Assembly (NCBI GenBank): GCA_031841125.1
Contig: CM063113.1
Span: 21,349,312 to 21,413,311 of the forward strand
Length of the DNA: 64,000 bases
From: Acanthococcus lagerstroemiae
Taxonomy: Eukaryota > Arthropoda > Insecta > Hemiptera > Eriococcidae
Direction of reading: 5' to 3'
The translations under genes and the position numbers were made by a program. The notes under the pieces were generated by a model. That model worked only from the letters and a program-made list of their open reading frames with translations, ran no database searches and was not told the origin of the DNA. This document shows, piece after piece, positions 31,561 to 43,118 of this stretch. The stretch's first letter is position 1, and each line of letters begins with the position of its first letter.

Positions 31561-31569
31561 CAACCTATA

Positions 31570-33915
31570 TATAATTCCTAGAATGAGAAGAAATGATCAA
31601 ACATTGAAGAGGACTTTTGCCCCAATAGCCAGCGCGGACTTTTGTCCCAGTGGCACATTACTGATGAAATGATTTCTGATATAAAAAGTATGAATGTAAT
31701 AATGAAACCAATTGTCAAAATTAATTGCTTACCTAACCATGATTCAATTTTAAACTCTGGACTGATGTGCAATTCTGTGGATAACTTCAAATCACATTTC
31801 CAAAATGAGAAAATATTGTGTTGAAAGTTGTGGGAAACAAACATTTTTTGGCATTGTGGTTTATACTACACATGGAGCATTGAAACTGTATACACACGTG
31901 AACAATGTTGCCAACTTACCAAAATCAACAGAACATGGCATTTGTATACAGTTTGATTAAAAATAAGAGCGATGGGACTTTTGCCCCACCCTCCTCTATT
32001 GCTGAAATTCTGGAGCTTAAGCTCCCTTCCTGGAAATACAGCTCTATTTTCATTATTGATTGCATTCGTTTACAAACATCGAATGTGATCCGAACCCTGA
32101 GGAGTTTCGGATTTTCCGCACCAAAACTACCCGGTACCCTCGTCAGTCGAGTACGTTGAATCGTGAAGCTCTCGCACCTCGACAAGTTCTCAACGTTCAT
32201 CGCTTCCAGCTTGACTTCATCGCGCCCGCAAACGAAGTCGCGGTGATTTCGCAAATCAGCAGCGGCGCTTCAAACGAACCGAAACCTCGTTCCATTTGGA
32301 ACATCCGGACGAAAATTTGACGACGTGTGCTCGTCGAAAGATGATGTGTATATTTGAGTAAGTAGGCACAACAAGCATCCGTCGTCGAGCATCCGCGTAT
32401 ACGTCGTCTCATCTTCCTTTTCAAATGCGAACCGAATTTCGCCGTTCAACCGCCGCTCTTTCCGCGTCTTCCTTCGCTCCATATGTACACAAATCAGAGC
32501 TAGGCAGGCGGGAAAAAGATAGAGGGATAGAATTTTCCAACCCCTCAGGTGAAAATCGTGTTACCGAAACGAAAATATTCGCGGAAAAAAGAGGCACCGC
32601 TCGCGCCACCCCATCGGCTCCGAGTTACACTTTAATTTACCGCATAGTCGACGTTTAAAACGCCCGCCCGTACCGGTGGCCCGACTTCGTGTTCTTTCGC
32701 AGGGTTCGGAAAACGCGGCCGGCGAGTGGAAGTAAAACAGAGAAGGGAAGAAACAGGAGCGAGAAAAGAACCGTTTTCCGCTCGTGCACAAATGTTCGTT
32801 CGCCAAATCGCGATAAAATTACCCCGAGTCGTCGCACAGTGTCGTTTTTATAAAATGTCTAAATATTTACGAACACGAGTTACGCGGAACGGTTAAATTA
32901 AATAAACTGCCAGGTCGATCGGAATCGCAAAATCGGGCCTCGGGAGCGCGGCGGCGGCGAATGCGAATGTTTAATTCATGGATTCGAGTCGGGTTTCCGC
33001 GCAGGTGGAGAGCGCCTCCCGAAGTCGAATCCATCGAGGTGATGCAGATTTTACGCCCCCTTCCCCCCTCCCCGCCGCGTTCGTTGACTAAGAGATTTAT
33101 GTACCTCCGAAGTACCCGTGGTACACAGGCACCGAAAACAGAGAGCGATGGAGTTGAAACGGAAAACTGAATACCATTTTCAACAGTCAATTTAATTTCG
33201 TCTTCTCTTTTTTGTCTCTCCTGTCGGGTTTTCTTTTTCCTTCTTCTATTTTAATGGGTATATCGTGTGCCGAACGGTCCCAACGCGGAATACTAATGCT
33301 ACGAGATGGTCGAATGCATGTAAATAGTCACTCGGGTAAACGCCGGCACGGGTTAAACGTGTTCCGGTGTACGGAATACGGTTCGAGTCCTTATTACAGC
33401 CGGGGACGATCTTGACCATTTCCTTTTCAGCTAAATCTGCCCGGCACCGGCGACCCCGACTGCGCCGCCCGAGCCGGACCCGGCTTTCCCGACCGACGGT
33501 TTCCACTCGGTCGGTTTCAGTTAGAGAGAGACTAAAATGTCATAGCACACTTAATTATATATAGAGTATACCTTCGCAGCGGTCGTAATTTATTAACGCG
33601 AACCGGACGCGGGTTAAATAGCGTGAACCTGGACTCCGGAATTGGCTTCTCTGCAAAGCGTTTACGTTCATCACGAGAGCCGTCACTTGACCGGTGCGAG
33701 CGTTTCGCCCGTTTTTCTCGGCGACCACGCGAATTCGATAATTGAAATCGAGCCGCGGGAGGAGGAAAGTAGTCGGCGAAGAATTGAAACTCGGATGTTT
33801 TTGGAAGGGCCGATACTCAATTGAGTCCCAAAAATAAAAGTAGAGAAGGAGAGTCCCGTGTTGAAAAAATACGCATCAATGCATTCCAGTTGAGTTCCGT
33901 GTAATAAAAAGAAGC
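31570..33915. other. Unassigned sequence, CpG-containing from 32.0 kb
   Basis: No gene recognised. The part from about 32050 to 33830 contains more CpG and fewer repeats than its neighbours and may be single-copy host DNA. Overlapping open frames on both strands lack domains. The hAT element at 33924 interrupts this stretch; its target flanks are the CTCTAGTT duplication. Confidence 0.45.
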
Positions 33916-33923
33916 CTCTAGTT

Positions 33924-36381
33924 CAGGGGTTCCCAACTAAATTTTTCCAAGGACCCAAAGAGCCAAAATATGTGAAAAAATAAATCAAACTAATGCTATA
34001 CAACTTTGGATTTATTTGTGAAAATATAGAGTACCTACAAGTACATTATTAGTTTTAATTTTCACTCCTCAATTAATGAGATACGTTGAATTTAACCTTA
34101 GAGTCCATTATTTCTGTAATGCTAGGTTCCAAACTTGAAACTTTCACTCTGAAATCGGACCGCATGTCAAGCCGATTCCTATATTTGTTTTTCATGAAGC
34201 ACATGGAAGAAAATGCTTGCTCACACCGATAGGTTGTTGCAAACGGAAGGATTTTTTTCATGGCCTTGTCTCCAAGTTCTTTGTAATCCTTGCGTGCTGT
34301 TGCCCAGAAGTCTGCTATTTTCTCGCCATTAAAAATGTCTTTCATCGTACCACAACTCGACATACCCACAAGCTTATCTTGTTCTTCTTCTGTGAGGCCT
34401 TGGATTTGTTCAATTGCTTGACAGCTGAAAGGATTTCGAATCCAACCATCGTCAGGGTCAGGTTCAGGGAAGTATATCCTAAAAGTCGTGGCTAGGCTGC
34501 GTAGGTGCTCGGCTGCGTTGATCTTTATCGGATATCAGGTAAACTCTCCTCTGCAGACTCCAAGAACTGTTTCAAATTAGGAAAGTTAGTGAACGACTCG
34601 TTTTTAATCCCTGCCACCCAGAGCTGGCACTTTTTTACCATAGCACTGATCTTATCTTCAACTTTGAACATGTCTACATTTTTCCCTTGCAAACTTAAGT
34701 TTGATACATTCAAGTGTTCAAACACGTCAGCTAAGTAGGCAGTTGAGCGAAGCCAAGAAAAGTCAGTGGTGTCAAGAAGGAAAACACGAACTTCATCTCT
34801 TAAGTTCAAAAAATCTTGTCAATATCCTCCCTCGAGAGAGCCATCTTACTTCCGTATGAATAAGAAGCTCTTCATGCTCACTGCCAGTCTCTTTGCACAA
34901 CAAAGAAAATAATCTGGATTGCAGAGGTCGAGTTTTAATGTAGTTAACGATTTGAACTACTTCGTTAAGTATCTTCTCCAAAGGTTCAGGCTATGTTTTG
35001 GCTACCAAAGCTTCACGATGAATACAACAGTGTGTCCATTTCACCTCAGGGGCTACTGCTTTGACACGAGCTTGAAGTCCTGCTTTGTGGCCAGCCATTG
35101 ATTTTGCTCCATCCGTAGACAAGCCCACACATTTTGTCCAGGTGACGTCATGTTTATTGATAAAACCATTCAATGCAGTAAAAATATCTTTTGCTGTTGT
35201 GTGAAGTAGTTCGCATGGAAAAAGAAAATCTTCGAATATCTGGTCCTCCCACAAAAATCGAACAAAAACCAACATTATTGCTTTTTTTGATATGTCGGTG
35301 CTTTCGTCCAATTGAAGAGCAAACATGTCGCTCATGCTAAGTCTGACCAGCAATGTATCTTCAATGTTATTGGCCATATCTGAAATTCATCGTTGGACAG
35401 TGTTGTTAGAAAGCGGAACAGAGTACTTATTATCTTAGCAGCCGCATCACCCAACATTCTCTTGCATAGAATTATGGCTGATGGTAGTATAAGTTCTTCA
35501 GCAATTGTATGGTTTTTTCCACATTTAGCGACAAGCTGAGATGCCTCATAAGATGCAAGGGTTGCATTTTCATTTACATTTGCACCATAGTGTTTAGTAA
35601 TGTTTTTACGAGATCTTTTAAGCTCTCCTAGTTTGTTTTTAAACAAATCTGATGACTTACTCTTGTACTCTGGATGTTTTGTCTTAAGATGCCGATGGAG
35701 TTTTGCTGGCTTCATACACTCATTCGAAAGGCTTTCGTAGCAAATTACACATTGAGGTTTAGGCTGCTGCTCAGGGCCAGCCGTGAAACCCATTTCCAAG
35801 TAATCAGAGTTGTATTTTCTAATTTTTGCAGTAGGTTTAACACTGATCTTGGTCGAATTAGGTTCAAGAGACGCCGACGAGTTGGGTTCAAGAGACACTG
35901 ACAAGTTCGGTTCAAGAGTCACTGACTTATTAACTTTTACAACGAATGCATTTTCTCCCTCATCGTCTGTAGGCCTAGGCCAATTTAACGATCCACATTT
36001 TAACCAACGGTCCATAACGTACGCGTAATGTAACTTTCCGTGAAAAACAAAGCTTTTCAATCACTAAAATGTTGCACAAAATCACACATGTAAACAACAC
36101 GGTCAGGAAACTAACTAACTTACTAACAATAGCCGACTGACATCTCTGAAATGCGAGTTGGCTGTGTAATGCAAACAGACAGTGACGCATTCTAACGGCA
36201 TAAAGCCAAACTAGGGTCCCATCTAGTTCCAGTGCCAGCGTTAGTTGTCAAATGAAGCCAGACGCAAAAGTCAACGTTCAAAAGCTGCAAAATATAATAA
36301 TTATTTTTTATATCTTGCAGACCCCTCAGCCATACCTCGCGGACTCCCAGGGGTCCGCGGACCACCAGTTGGGAACCACTG
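33924..36381 (-). mobile_element. hAT transposon with ZBED-type transposase
   Basis: The left terminus is CAGGGGTTCCCAACT (33924-33938). The right terminus, AGTTGGGAACCACTG at 36367-36381, is its inverted match with two mismatches. The identical 8-bp duplication CTCTAGTT flanks both ends (33916-33923 and 36382-36389). The length is 2,458 bp. The transposase on the minus strand is broken, so the copy is dead, although its ends could still be recognised in trans. Confidence 0.95.
34073..36015 (-). pseudogene. hAT transposase of ZBED/FAM200/SCAND3-like type, frameshifted
   Basis: Reading from the ATG at 36015 (MDRWLKCGS), the protein has a region with KIRKYNSDYLEMGFT, then a BED-like zinc finger with CVICYESLSNECMKPAKL and HRHLKTKHPEY. 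It continues with ASYEASQLVAKCGKNHTIAE, then FALQLDESTDIS, VGLSTDGAKSMAG and THCCIHREAL. The last part includes RWLSRGRIL and the C-terminal dimerisation block with YRCEQAFSSMCFMKNKYRNR. A frameshift occurs near 35350, a stop near 34991, and further shifts near 34800 and 34520. The family resembles the hAT genes that gave rise to vertebrate ZBED5, FAM200 and SCAND3 proteins. The Asp residues and the RWLS segment are visible, but reading them needs frame correction. Confidence 0.9.
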
Positions 36382-36389
36382 CTCTAGTT

Positions 36390-36598
36390 CATCTTGACCG
36401 CCGCATACCGGACTCGACAGATTATGGTCCCGAGAATTTTTTTTTTAATTGTTTTATTAAGAACTACACCGTTTTGAGCTTCTTTCATTCTATTGCATGA
36501 TTTTTCGTGCGTCGTGCTCTTTAAAATACGTACATTTAATCCGCTCGTTTTTGTTCTCGGCAACGCACACATTAGGTTAGCGGCCATCTAGGCCAGCT
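36390..36598. other. Probable 5' UTR of a Jockey-type LINE
   Basis: This short stretch precedes the ORF1 ATG. The proximal part near 36530-36598 is probably LINE 5' UTR; no target duplication was seen. Confidence 0.35.
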
Positions 36599-37926
36599 AT
36601 GGCAGAAAATGGTGCCAACACAGCAACCACCGATCCCATAGCTATCACGCACGAGTTGCAGAACACCATCACTCAGCTCAACTTCACGATCAAACAGCTC
36701 AACACCAAAATCGAGGCGCAGCAAACAACGATCGAAAACCCTTACCAAACTCCTTAGTGAAAAAAACCAACCCTCTGTAACTCCGCAACAGTCTGATGAC
36801 ACGCCAATGCAACAGCGCCTACCAACGTCAACGCCAGTAAACCTGAATCTTAGCTTTCCACCAGACCGCAAACGTCAACGCTACAATGAATCCTCCGACA
36901 GCGACGTGTCAAACATTGCTGACCCCGACTCAGTCACACCGCTTGCCTACAAGCCCCCACCTTTGGTAATCAAATCCAACAAAGTCAGAGAAATAATGAT
37001 CAGCTTGGTCCAGGGCATTGCAAACCAGAAACCAACCTTCGCAACTCTCAGTGACAACTCCGTTAAAATCCACACCGAAAATGAAAACGCCTGCCGGCAG
37101 GTAAGAGATAACTTGATCAAAAACAATGTCGAGCTCTTCACACATCAATTACGCAGTGAAAAGCTTTTGCGAGTTGTCATTCGTGTTCTCCACCCACAAA
37201 CCGAGACAAAAGCTATCGCCGACAACCTAGCTGCCCACGGTCGTACGGCCGCCCGTATCACAAATGTCACTGTGAAAAAGGCTACTGACCCAACCAATCG
37301 TCAAAAAACCTCGGTTCCAGTGCCTTTATTCAACGTCGATCTGAAAAACCAACTGAACGACCAGGAAGTCTACTCCATTCGATACATCAATTATCAGCGC
37401 GTACACATGGAACCTCCTATAATGCCAAAAAAGATATCATTCTTCAGTTCCTACGTTGTCAGCAATTAGGTCACACCCAAAACTTCTGCGCACTAAAAGA
37501 ACGCTGTGTAAAGTGTGCAGGCTCTCACCAATTCAAAAAATGCCCGATTTCGATTGAGCGGGAACCAAAATGAGCAAACTGCTCTGGAGAGCACACAGCA
37601 AACTGCGGGTGCTACCCTGCTTATACTGCTGCCTATGAGCGCCGCTTTCCCAAGCCAGTGAATGTCGTCGAAAGACCCCAGCGCAACCCTCAGAAATGTA
37701 TCCTTCGCGATTGCTGTCAAATCAGGTAACACAACTCCTCAGCCACCAACTTGAACTGCGGCACCACCGACCGACCACAAACCAACTTTCAACTCAGCCG
37801 CTTACGCAGCCATCGACTCCAAGCATCGATCTCCAAAGTCATATTGAGAAAATCGCTACCAGTCTTACTGCCCTCGCTAACAACTTGTACTCCTGCTTGA
37901 AGGTTGCCTCCGTCTCGGTAAACTAG
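36599..37926 (+). pseudogene. Jockey-type LINE ORF1 (gag-like), frameshifted
   Basis: The frame begins at the ATG at 36599 and breaks near 36735, where an extra C appears to shift it. The larger second frame (36750-37466) holds a PRE_C2HC-like block: YTHQLRSEK-type sequence here reading FTHQLRSEKLLRVVIRVLH, then VPLFNVDLKNQ, then YINYQRVHMEPP. A second shift near 37440 puts the zinc-knuckle region in another frame, with GHTQNFC and CVKCAGSHQFKKC. A stop in the following part interrupts GEHTANCGCYPAY. The first knuckle's lead Cys is not apparent. A Pro/Thr/Gln-rich tail ends at about 37926. Confidence 0.75.
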
Positions 37927-38011
37927 AAAGCATCAATCAGCACTCGTCAACCAAATCAGTGGCTACGCTAGTGAAAACCTTTTCTCAATTTCCGACGCGT
38001 AAAAAATCAAA

Positions 38012-38505
38012 ATGAGCCCTCCCACAAAAATCATAACGGGGAATGCAAACGGCATCCTACAGCACCGTGACGAATTCGAGAATTTCCTCATCACCAACAA
38101 CATCGATGTTGCGTTGATAAGCGAAACCCACCTTCGCTCCAGTCAAACAGCTCGACTTCGTGGCTACAATGTATACTCTACTCCACACCCTAGCGACCGC
38201 GCCCGTGGAGGAGCGGCTGTGGTCATCAAATCCTCAATTACCCACTACATGCTCCAGCCATCTATAACAGTTGGAATTCAGATATCCATGGTTCAAGCCA
38301 GACTCTCAGCAAAGAATGTTTCACTGGCGGCAATCTACTGTTCTCCGGACCACCGAGCCGACTCATCGATATTCCACTCAATTCTCACCTCAGCTGGCCC
38401 TTCCTCTATCACCGGCGGTGACTTGAACACCAAACACACCCATTGAGCGTCGCGTCTTACCACCCCGAGAGGACACGAACTTCTCACAGCCATCTAAGGT
38501 CTGAG
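38012..38505 (+). pseudogene. Jockey-type LINE ORF2 endonuclease fragment
   Basis: The endonuclease start reads GNANGILQHRDEFENFL, then DVALISETHLR, then RGGAAVVIKSS and GGDLNTKHTH. At 38444 a stop replaces the Trp that usually follows this motif. The next codons, SRLTTPRGHELLTAI, still match the family, and the match then ends at about 38500. The reverse transcriptase is missing. Loss of the 3' part is unusual for simple LINE 5' truncation and implies a later deletion or insertion. Confidence 0.8.
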
Positions 38506-38509
38506 GGGC

Positions 38510-39300
38510 AGCCAGGCTCAGTCGACGATGTGCTTCCTCTACTGATCTCCCGATCTTGAAGCTTTCTCAGGTGTACGCGGTGGGGGGACACCGAGTGTCC
38601 CCTTTATGGAGCGGGATCATCAGGACGACTCAGCTCTGAAGGGTCTGCACGGTGTGAAGGGTGAGCGCACACCACCACCGTTGGTCTGACGGCTGGCTGG
38701 ATCGGGGACAGGCAATCCTAGATTCGTCCAACCTGTCACTTATATTATGTTAGCGGTACGGCTCTGTGGCATAGCGGTAAGAACTCGGCTCCGTAACCCA
38801 AAGGCACCGGGTTCAATCCTCATCGCCGGCATCGTTATCAGTAATGCAAGAAAGAACTCGTCACACATTCTAACACCGCATTCTGATAACGTACACAGAG
38901 TCACAACCACTTAAAGCAGGGGCTTCCGAGAAGTGTGTAATCGGACGCCAGTATCTGAAAGCTGTAAATGATTAAGGCGCTACCTGCCGGTGCTCGTTGA
39001 ACTCACCGTCATGATCTACGGGGTTAGTGATACGGGTATTTGACAGGAAGATAGCGCAGTCGACCTAGGCCGATTTCCGACAAGAAGTGAAGAGGACTAA
39101 GACAGCCCTAACAGGCCCCCCGACGTCCCTGAGGTAATGCTCGAAGGGACGGATTCCAGGGCTCGGGTTGAGAGCAAAATGAAAGAGGGAAAATGAGTTA
39201 GTTAGGGACCTAAGTACTCAGCCGTGTCTTCTTCTTCTGAATTACAGGTAAACAGCGTCCGCCGCCACATGGAGCCAGGGTCCACCTACGTCGCAGCGCC
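38510..39300. other. SINE-like segment and unassigned sequence
   Basis: This stretch follows the broken LINE and holds the tRNA-like block at 38758-38832. It is more GC-rich than its neighbours, and no coding region was seen. The rest was not assigned. Confidence 0.4.
38758..38832 (+). repeat. tRNA-like sequence, probably a SINE head or tRNA pseudogene
   Basis: The stretch contains an A-box-like GTGGCATAGCGGTAAG and a B-box-like GGTTCAATCC, spaced as in a tRNA gene. It ends CGCCGGCA. The acceptor arms do not pair convincingly, so it is not taken as a functional tRNA gene. Apparent anticodon candidates are ambiguous. tRNA-derived SINEs have this layout. Confidence 0.55.
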
Positions 39301-39522
39301 TAGATTAAGTATCATGTAGAAATTATTTTAATATACGTCTATTCGAAAGTATTAAAGTATTTTATAGTATACCCCCTGGCCTATCTCCCCCGGGTTTACA
39401 CGCACACAGGCATATTATATTATTATTCTTTTACATTAACTTTTAAATTTGATTAGACTAATTATGAAATCTTCACTTACGAAATATAAAAAACAACATA
39501 AAAAATGGTAAAAGGGTGCCAA

Positions 39523-40615
39523 TTAGTGTCTCACAGTGTTCCCGAATCGAGAAGGCTCCTTCCTGGATCTGGTTGATCCACGAGGAGATGCTGCGGTTCC
39601 TGGTGGTGGTGGCTTTGGCTTATCCTTTCTGAGGATTGGTTTTACTGGTGCAGGCTGGTTGGACTTCCTTCGTAGATTCGGCGGACTCCGTAAGAAATAC
39701 TTCACCTCAGGAGTTTTTGATTCAAAGTTGACCTTTCTGCTAACTGAAGTTGGTCTGAGCTAATTATAATGACGCTTTATCAGCTGTCCTGAATCGAGTT
39801 TGACGATATAGTTGATGTCTCCCAGTTTTTTCTCAACCACACCAAATTTCCATTGATTAGGTGCACTGTAATTTCTGGACATAACTCTCTCCCCCACTTG
39901 ATATGATTCTGTATGGGGCTGATTTCTTCTGCTGGAGGACTGAGATTATCGAGACTGAACCTCAATTTCCATCATAAAAATTGTTCTGCAGGTGACTTAT
40001 TACTACTTAAAGGCATGACCCTGAATCGGAATAGAATTTTTTAAACTTTTGACTCGCTGGTGCCTTGCTCTTCAATCATGGATTTAAGTTTGCGCTTTAA
40101 AATTTGGACACAGCGCTCACACAGCGCTCAGCTAATCCATTAGTAACTGGATGGTAAGGAGGGGAAAGACGATGCTGAATTCCTCTTCTCTGTAAAAATT
40201 CTACAAATTCAGCAGATGTGAAGTACGTAGTATTGTCAGATACTGAAATATTTGGATAGCCATAGCGACTAAAAATTCTGGTTAAGATATGCATCGTCGA
40301 GTTGATGTTGATGCTGAACTAACCGGTATGATTTCAGGCCATTTGGAATAGGCGTCGACCAAGATAAAAAAATTATGGTTTAGAAATGGACCCGCATAAT
40401 CCAAATGTACTCGTTAAACGTCTTTTTGGCTGGCTCCCACGGATGTAGTTCTGCCTTGGGTGAATTACGTTGATTTTCAGCACAATTTCTGCAACTTTAA
40501 AATCTCTGCATTTATTGCTGGTCAATAAACATGTTGTCTAGCTAAGCCTTTCATTCTGACTATTCCTGAGTGAGTTTCATGCAAATTTGCTAAGACTGAT
40601 TTTCTGAGTGACTCA
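39523..40615 (-). pseudogene. Gypsy integrase, old copy, 3' part
   Basis: On the minus strand the H2C2 zinc region reads SLRKSVLANLHETHSGIVRM near 40560-40610. It is followed by a DYAGPF segment near 40390. The core block (40097-40294) has DNTTYFTSAEFVEFLQRRG, then HRLSPPYHPVTNGLAER, which supply an Asp and the Glu of the DDE triad. The C-terminal part at 39523-39965 includes RKSNQPAPVKPIL and a Pro-rich tail ending GNTVRH. Several frameshifts separate these. The upstream part of the same copy is at 45583-45830, beyond the inserted younger element. The LTRs of the old copy were not identified. Confidence 0.8.
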
Positions 40616-40620
40616 GGGAC

Positions 40621-40963
40621 TGTAGAGTGGGTTCTGGTTCCTTAAGTTACCACTCTACCGCCGACTCGCTGCGTACGTTCTCGACGAAATAGAAACGACT
40701 CAATCCTTTTCGCACTAGTGTAATTCGCGTTCTTCACTAAGCGACGTCTATCCCGGTTCTCAATCGTCCAGTCCAAACCTCCAACCAGGTAACCGTCGGT
40801 TCCTTCGAAACGAGGTTACGAACTCGAGTATTGCTGAATAGTATTAAACTGTTTTACTGCAATTATGCTGAAGTAGTAATAATAAAAATGTGAAGTGTAT
40901 TGCGGAAGAAGTGAAAACTGAATTTGACCTAAATAAAAGAATTTTAGAATTTTAGATACTACA
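40621..40963 (-). repeat. 3' LTR of the errantivirus-like element
   Basis: A 343-bp LTR. Plus-strand ends are TGTAGAGTGG and GATACTACA. It differs from its partner only at 40713. Confidence 0.95.
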
Positions 40964-41848
40964 TATTCGGCCCCCTGTTCACAAAAATGGTCTCCCGACC
41001 ATTTCCCAGGGAAGCACCCGGAAGGACGAGTGGACTGTGGACGCTAGAAAGAGGAGAGAGAAAAAAAAATACATGTAGTACACATAATTCCGTTATTTAC
41101 GAATAATTGATAAAGAAAAATTTTACAATTGGTTCGTCAGCATACATGAAAAATAAACAAATATCAAAATACCGCACAGACACGCATAAAAAGTAAACAA
41201 CGCTGAATAAAAGCAGTTGACATCGAAAGTGAAGTAGATACGGTTTAATTTAGGTTAATTATATAATATGCACATTGAACGTGAAAACGGTTATTACATA
41301 AGTTATCAATATATTGTCTCTGAAATGGTATCTAATTACCGGTGGAGTGAGATATTATGAAAACCAGAAGTGAGTGAAGAAAGCGGAGGTTGTTTCTTAG
41401 TAACAGCGGAATTCCATTGATGCTGATAGGAGGGAAAAGGAGTAAATTGTACATGTCTAGTATTAGTTTGTTTGTTGTAGAGGATGAGGATATTTCGCGT
41501 AAATGTTTTCTTTCGGCGATTTCCAGAGGGTCGAAACTTGTCTCGAAGAATCGGTATAGGCGGTGTGCTAGCTGTTTGATGAATCCTGTATCTAGTCAGG
41601 AGATGGAACCGGTATGGGGGATGGACGTTTCGTTCTGGGACAGATGAACGATTCTCCATTAGTACCTAAAGGGGAAAACCATAAGCTATAGGAAGTGTGC
41701 AGTTATGAAGGACGAGACTAACTTTCACCTAATTTTATCAGCGTAATATATCACAAGACTGGTGAACAAGTCATGTCGGAAAAGGATGGTAAATCCGATC
41801 AAACAGATTCAGAACCAGCAGGCAATATTCACGACACATAAGCCTAGG

Positions 41849-42150
41849 TTACAGGCTAGATTCTCTTATTTTTGTATCGTGTTGCATGTAGCCTTCTATT
41901 TTGTAAAGGGATATTGTCAGTTTGTAAATAAGAAAAGAGTTGACAACAGAGAGTGTAAAGAGAAGAAACAATAACGTTCCCAGGATAGAGTAAAATATCC
42001 AATGGTTCCAGATATTCTCAATGTTAGATCCCATGTCTACATATTCCGCTGAGATATTGCGAAGTTTATTAATAAAATCCTTATCGTTGATTTGGGAGTA
42101 TACTATAGTAGCATGATGAGTAATTGTGATATTTTACATGATTGGGGTGG
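41849..42150 (-). pseudogene. Env-like membrane segment remnant of an errantivirus
   Basis: On the minus strand, an ORF at 41849-42034 has a strongly hydrophobic stretch of about 28 residues preceded by a short polar region and followed by a short cytoplasmic-type tail. Sequence upstream to about 42110 continues in the same sense and looks like an ectodomain stem with polar residues. Its place after gag and before the 3' LTR is where insect errantiviruses encode Env. No signal peptide, cleavage site or complete ectodomain was recognised. It is a broken remnant; similarity is by position and hydrophobic pattern only. Confidence 0.4.
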
Positions 42151-42360
42151 GTAAACAGGAACGTTAGGCGTGGACATGTAATTTGAAATCTTCAGGTATA
42201 TTGAAGTGAAATTTTTCTGGGGATGAGAAATAGAATAATGGACGAGGTTCCTTTTGTAAAGGAAATATCGTTAGAATCGGCGCGGTTGGATCCATTTTAT
42301 CAGTTATCCAGATCTTTCAGAGGTACACAGTGTAACATTTACTCATTTTGAACTCGTCAG

Positions 42361-42388
42361 TTCACACACACACACACACACACACACA
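42361..42388. repeat. (CA)n microsatellite
   Basis: A run of about 13 CA units in the interior of the errantivirus-like element. Confidence 0.9.
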
Positions 42389-43118
42389 GATAGATTTATA
42401 TTAGATCTGACCAATGGATGGATTTTCAGCCGTGTTTGTCTTCAAAGGTGACAAATTATACCGAATTTAACGTTGGGTAAGTGATTCGTATATGCATTGT
42501 ATCGTGAACGGGGAATCCAGCTTATATGTGCCGGCATGGTAGGGGAAAGGATGCGTACAGTAACATTAATATATTTATATTTTAGTACCTGAGGGCAAAT
42601 AATATGTGCTTATTATTACACAATGAGTTGTCCATTATGATATGGCTTGGACGGGGCAGGGAATGGAACATCATATGGAGATCCATGAAAGAAAGATGGG
42701 TGGGTATGTTCACTTAAATATTGAAAGAGCATGTCATTTTCTCGAACTTGTTGTTGTAGGTGTTCGAAGGATTTTATTTTAGGTTGAGAAGTTTCATGTC
42801 CGCAACTGTTTAGTGGAATTTTATTGTTGTAGAGGTGCCTGTTCTTCCTCTGCAGTGGGTTCCCTAATATCGGAAAGGAATATGATTGGGGGTGAAGGAG
42901 GGGAGGAGGTGTATTGGAACCTTGTGGTATTTGCTCCCGGATATGATAGCGTATTGTTTGTGTTCTGTTTGTATCTTTTATTGGTTTGTTAGGTGAGGGG
43001 GTATTGACAAGAAATTTAGTTTTCCTGATAATAGCAGGCTTTAACCTACTTGTCAGGTTCCTCCTTATCCGTAGTGGTCATCTTGTTCAGTTTATTTTCG
43101 AGTTCCTGGATCTTATTT

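Larger units (their letters stand above)
27940..31567 (-). mobile_element. RTE-type non-LTR retrotransposon, 5'-truncated
   Basis: The minus strand carries the end of an ORF1, a spacer, and an ORF2 with endonuclease and reverse transcriptase. ORF1 has no ATG and stops abruptly at about 31565, next to unrelated sequence, so the 5' end is lost. ORF2 is nearly complete but frameshifted in two homopolymer tracts. The 3' end seems to be at a palindrome near 27941-27970; no clear A-rich tail was seen. Confidence 0.8.

Noticed and set aside
31560..31563. A start codon for the RTE-type ORF1
   Set aside because: The codon is TTG and sits at the truncation point, so the true start has been lost.
36016..36060. 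TTG start of the hAT transposase upstream of the ATG
   Set aside because: MDRWLKCGS from the ATG at 36015 fits the family start better.
38758..38832. A functional tRNA gene
   Set aside because: A- and B-box are present, but acceptor pairing and the anticodon loop are not convincing.
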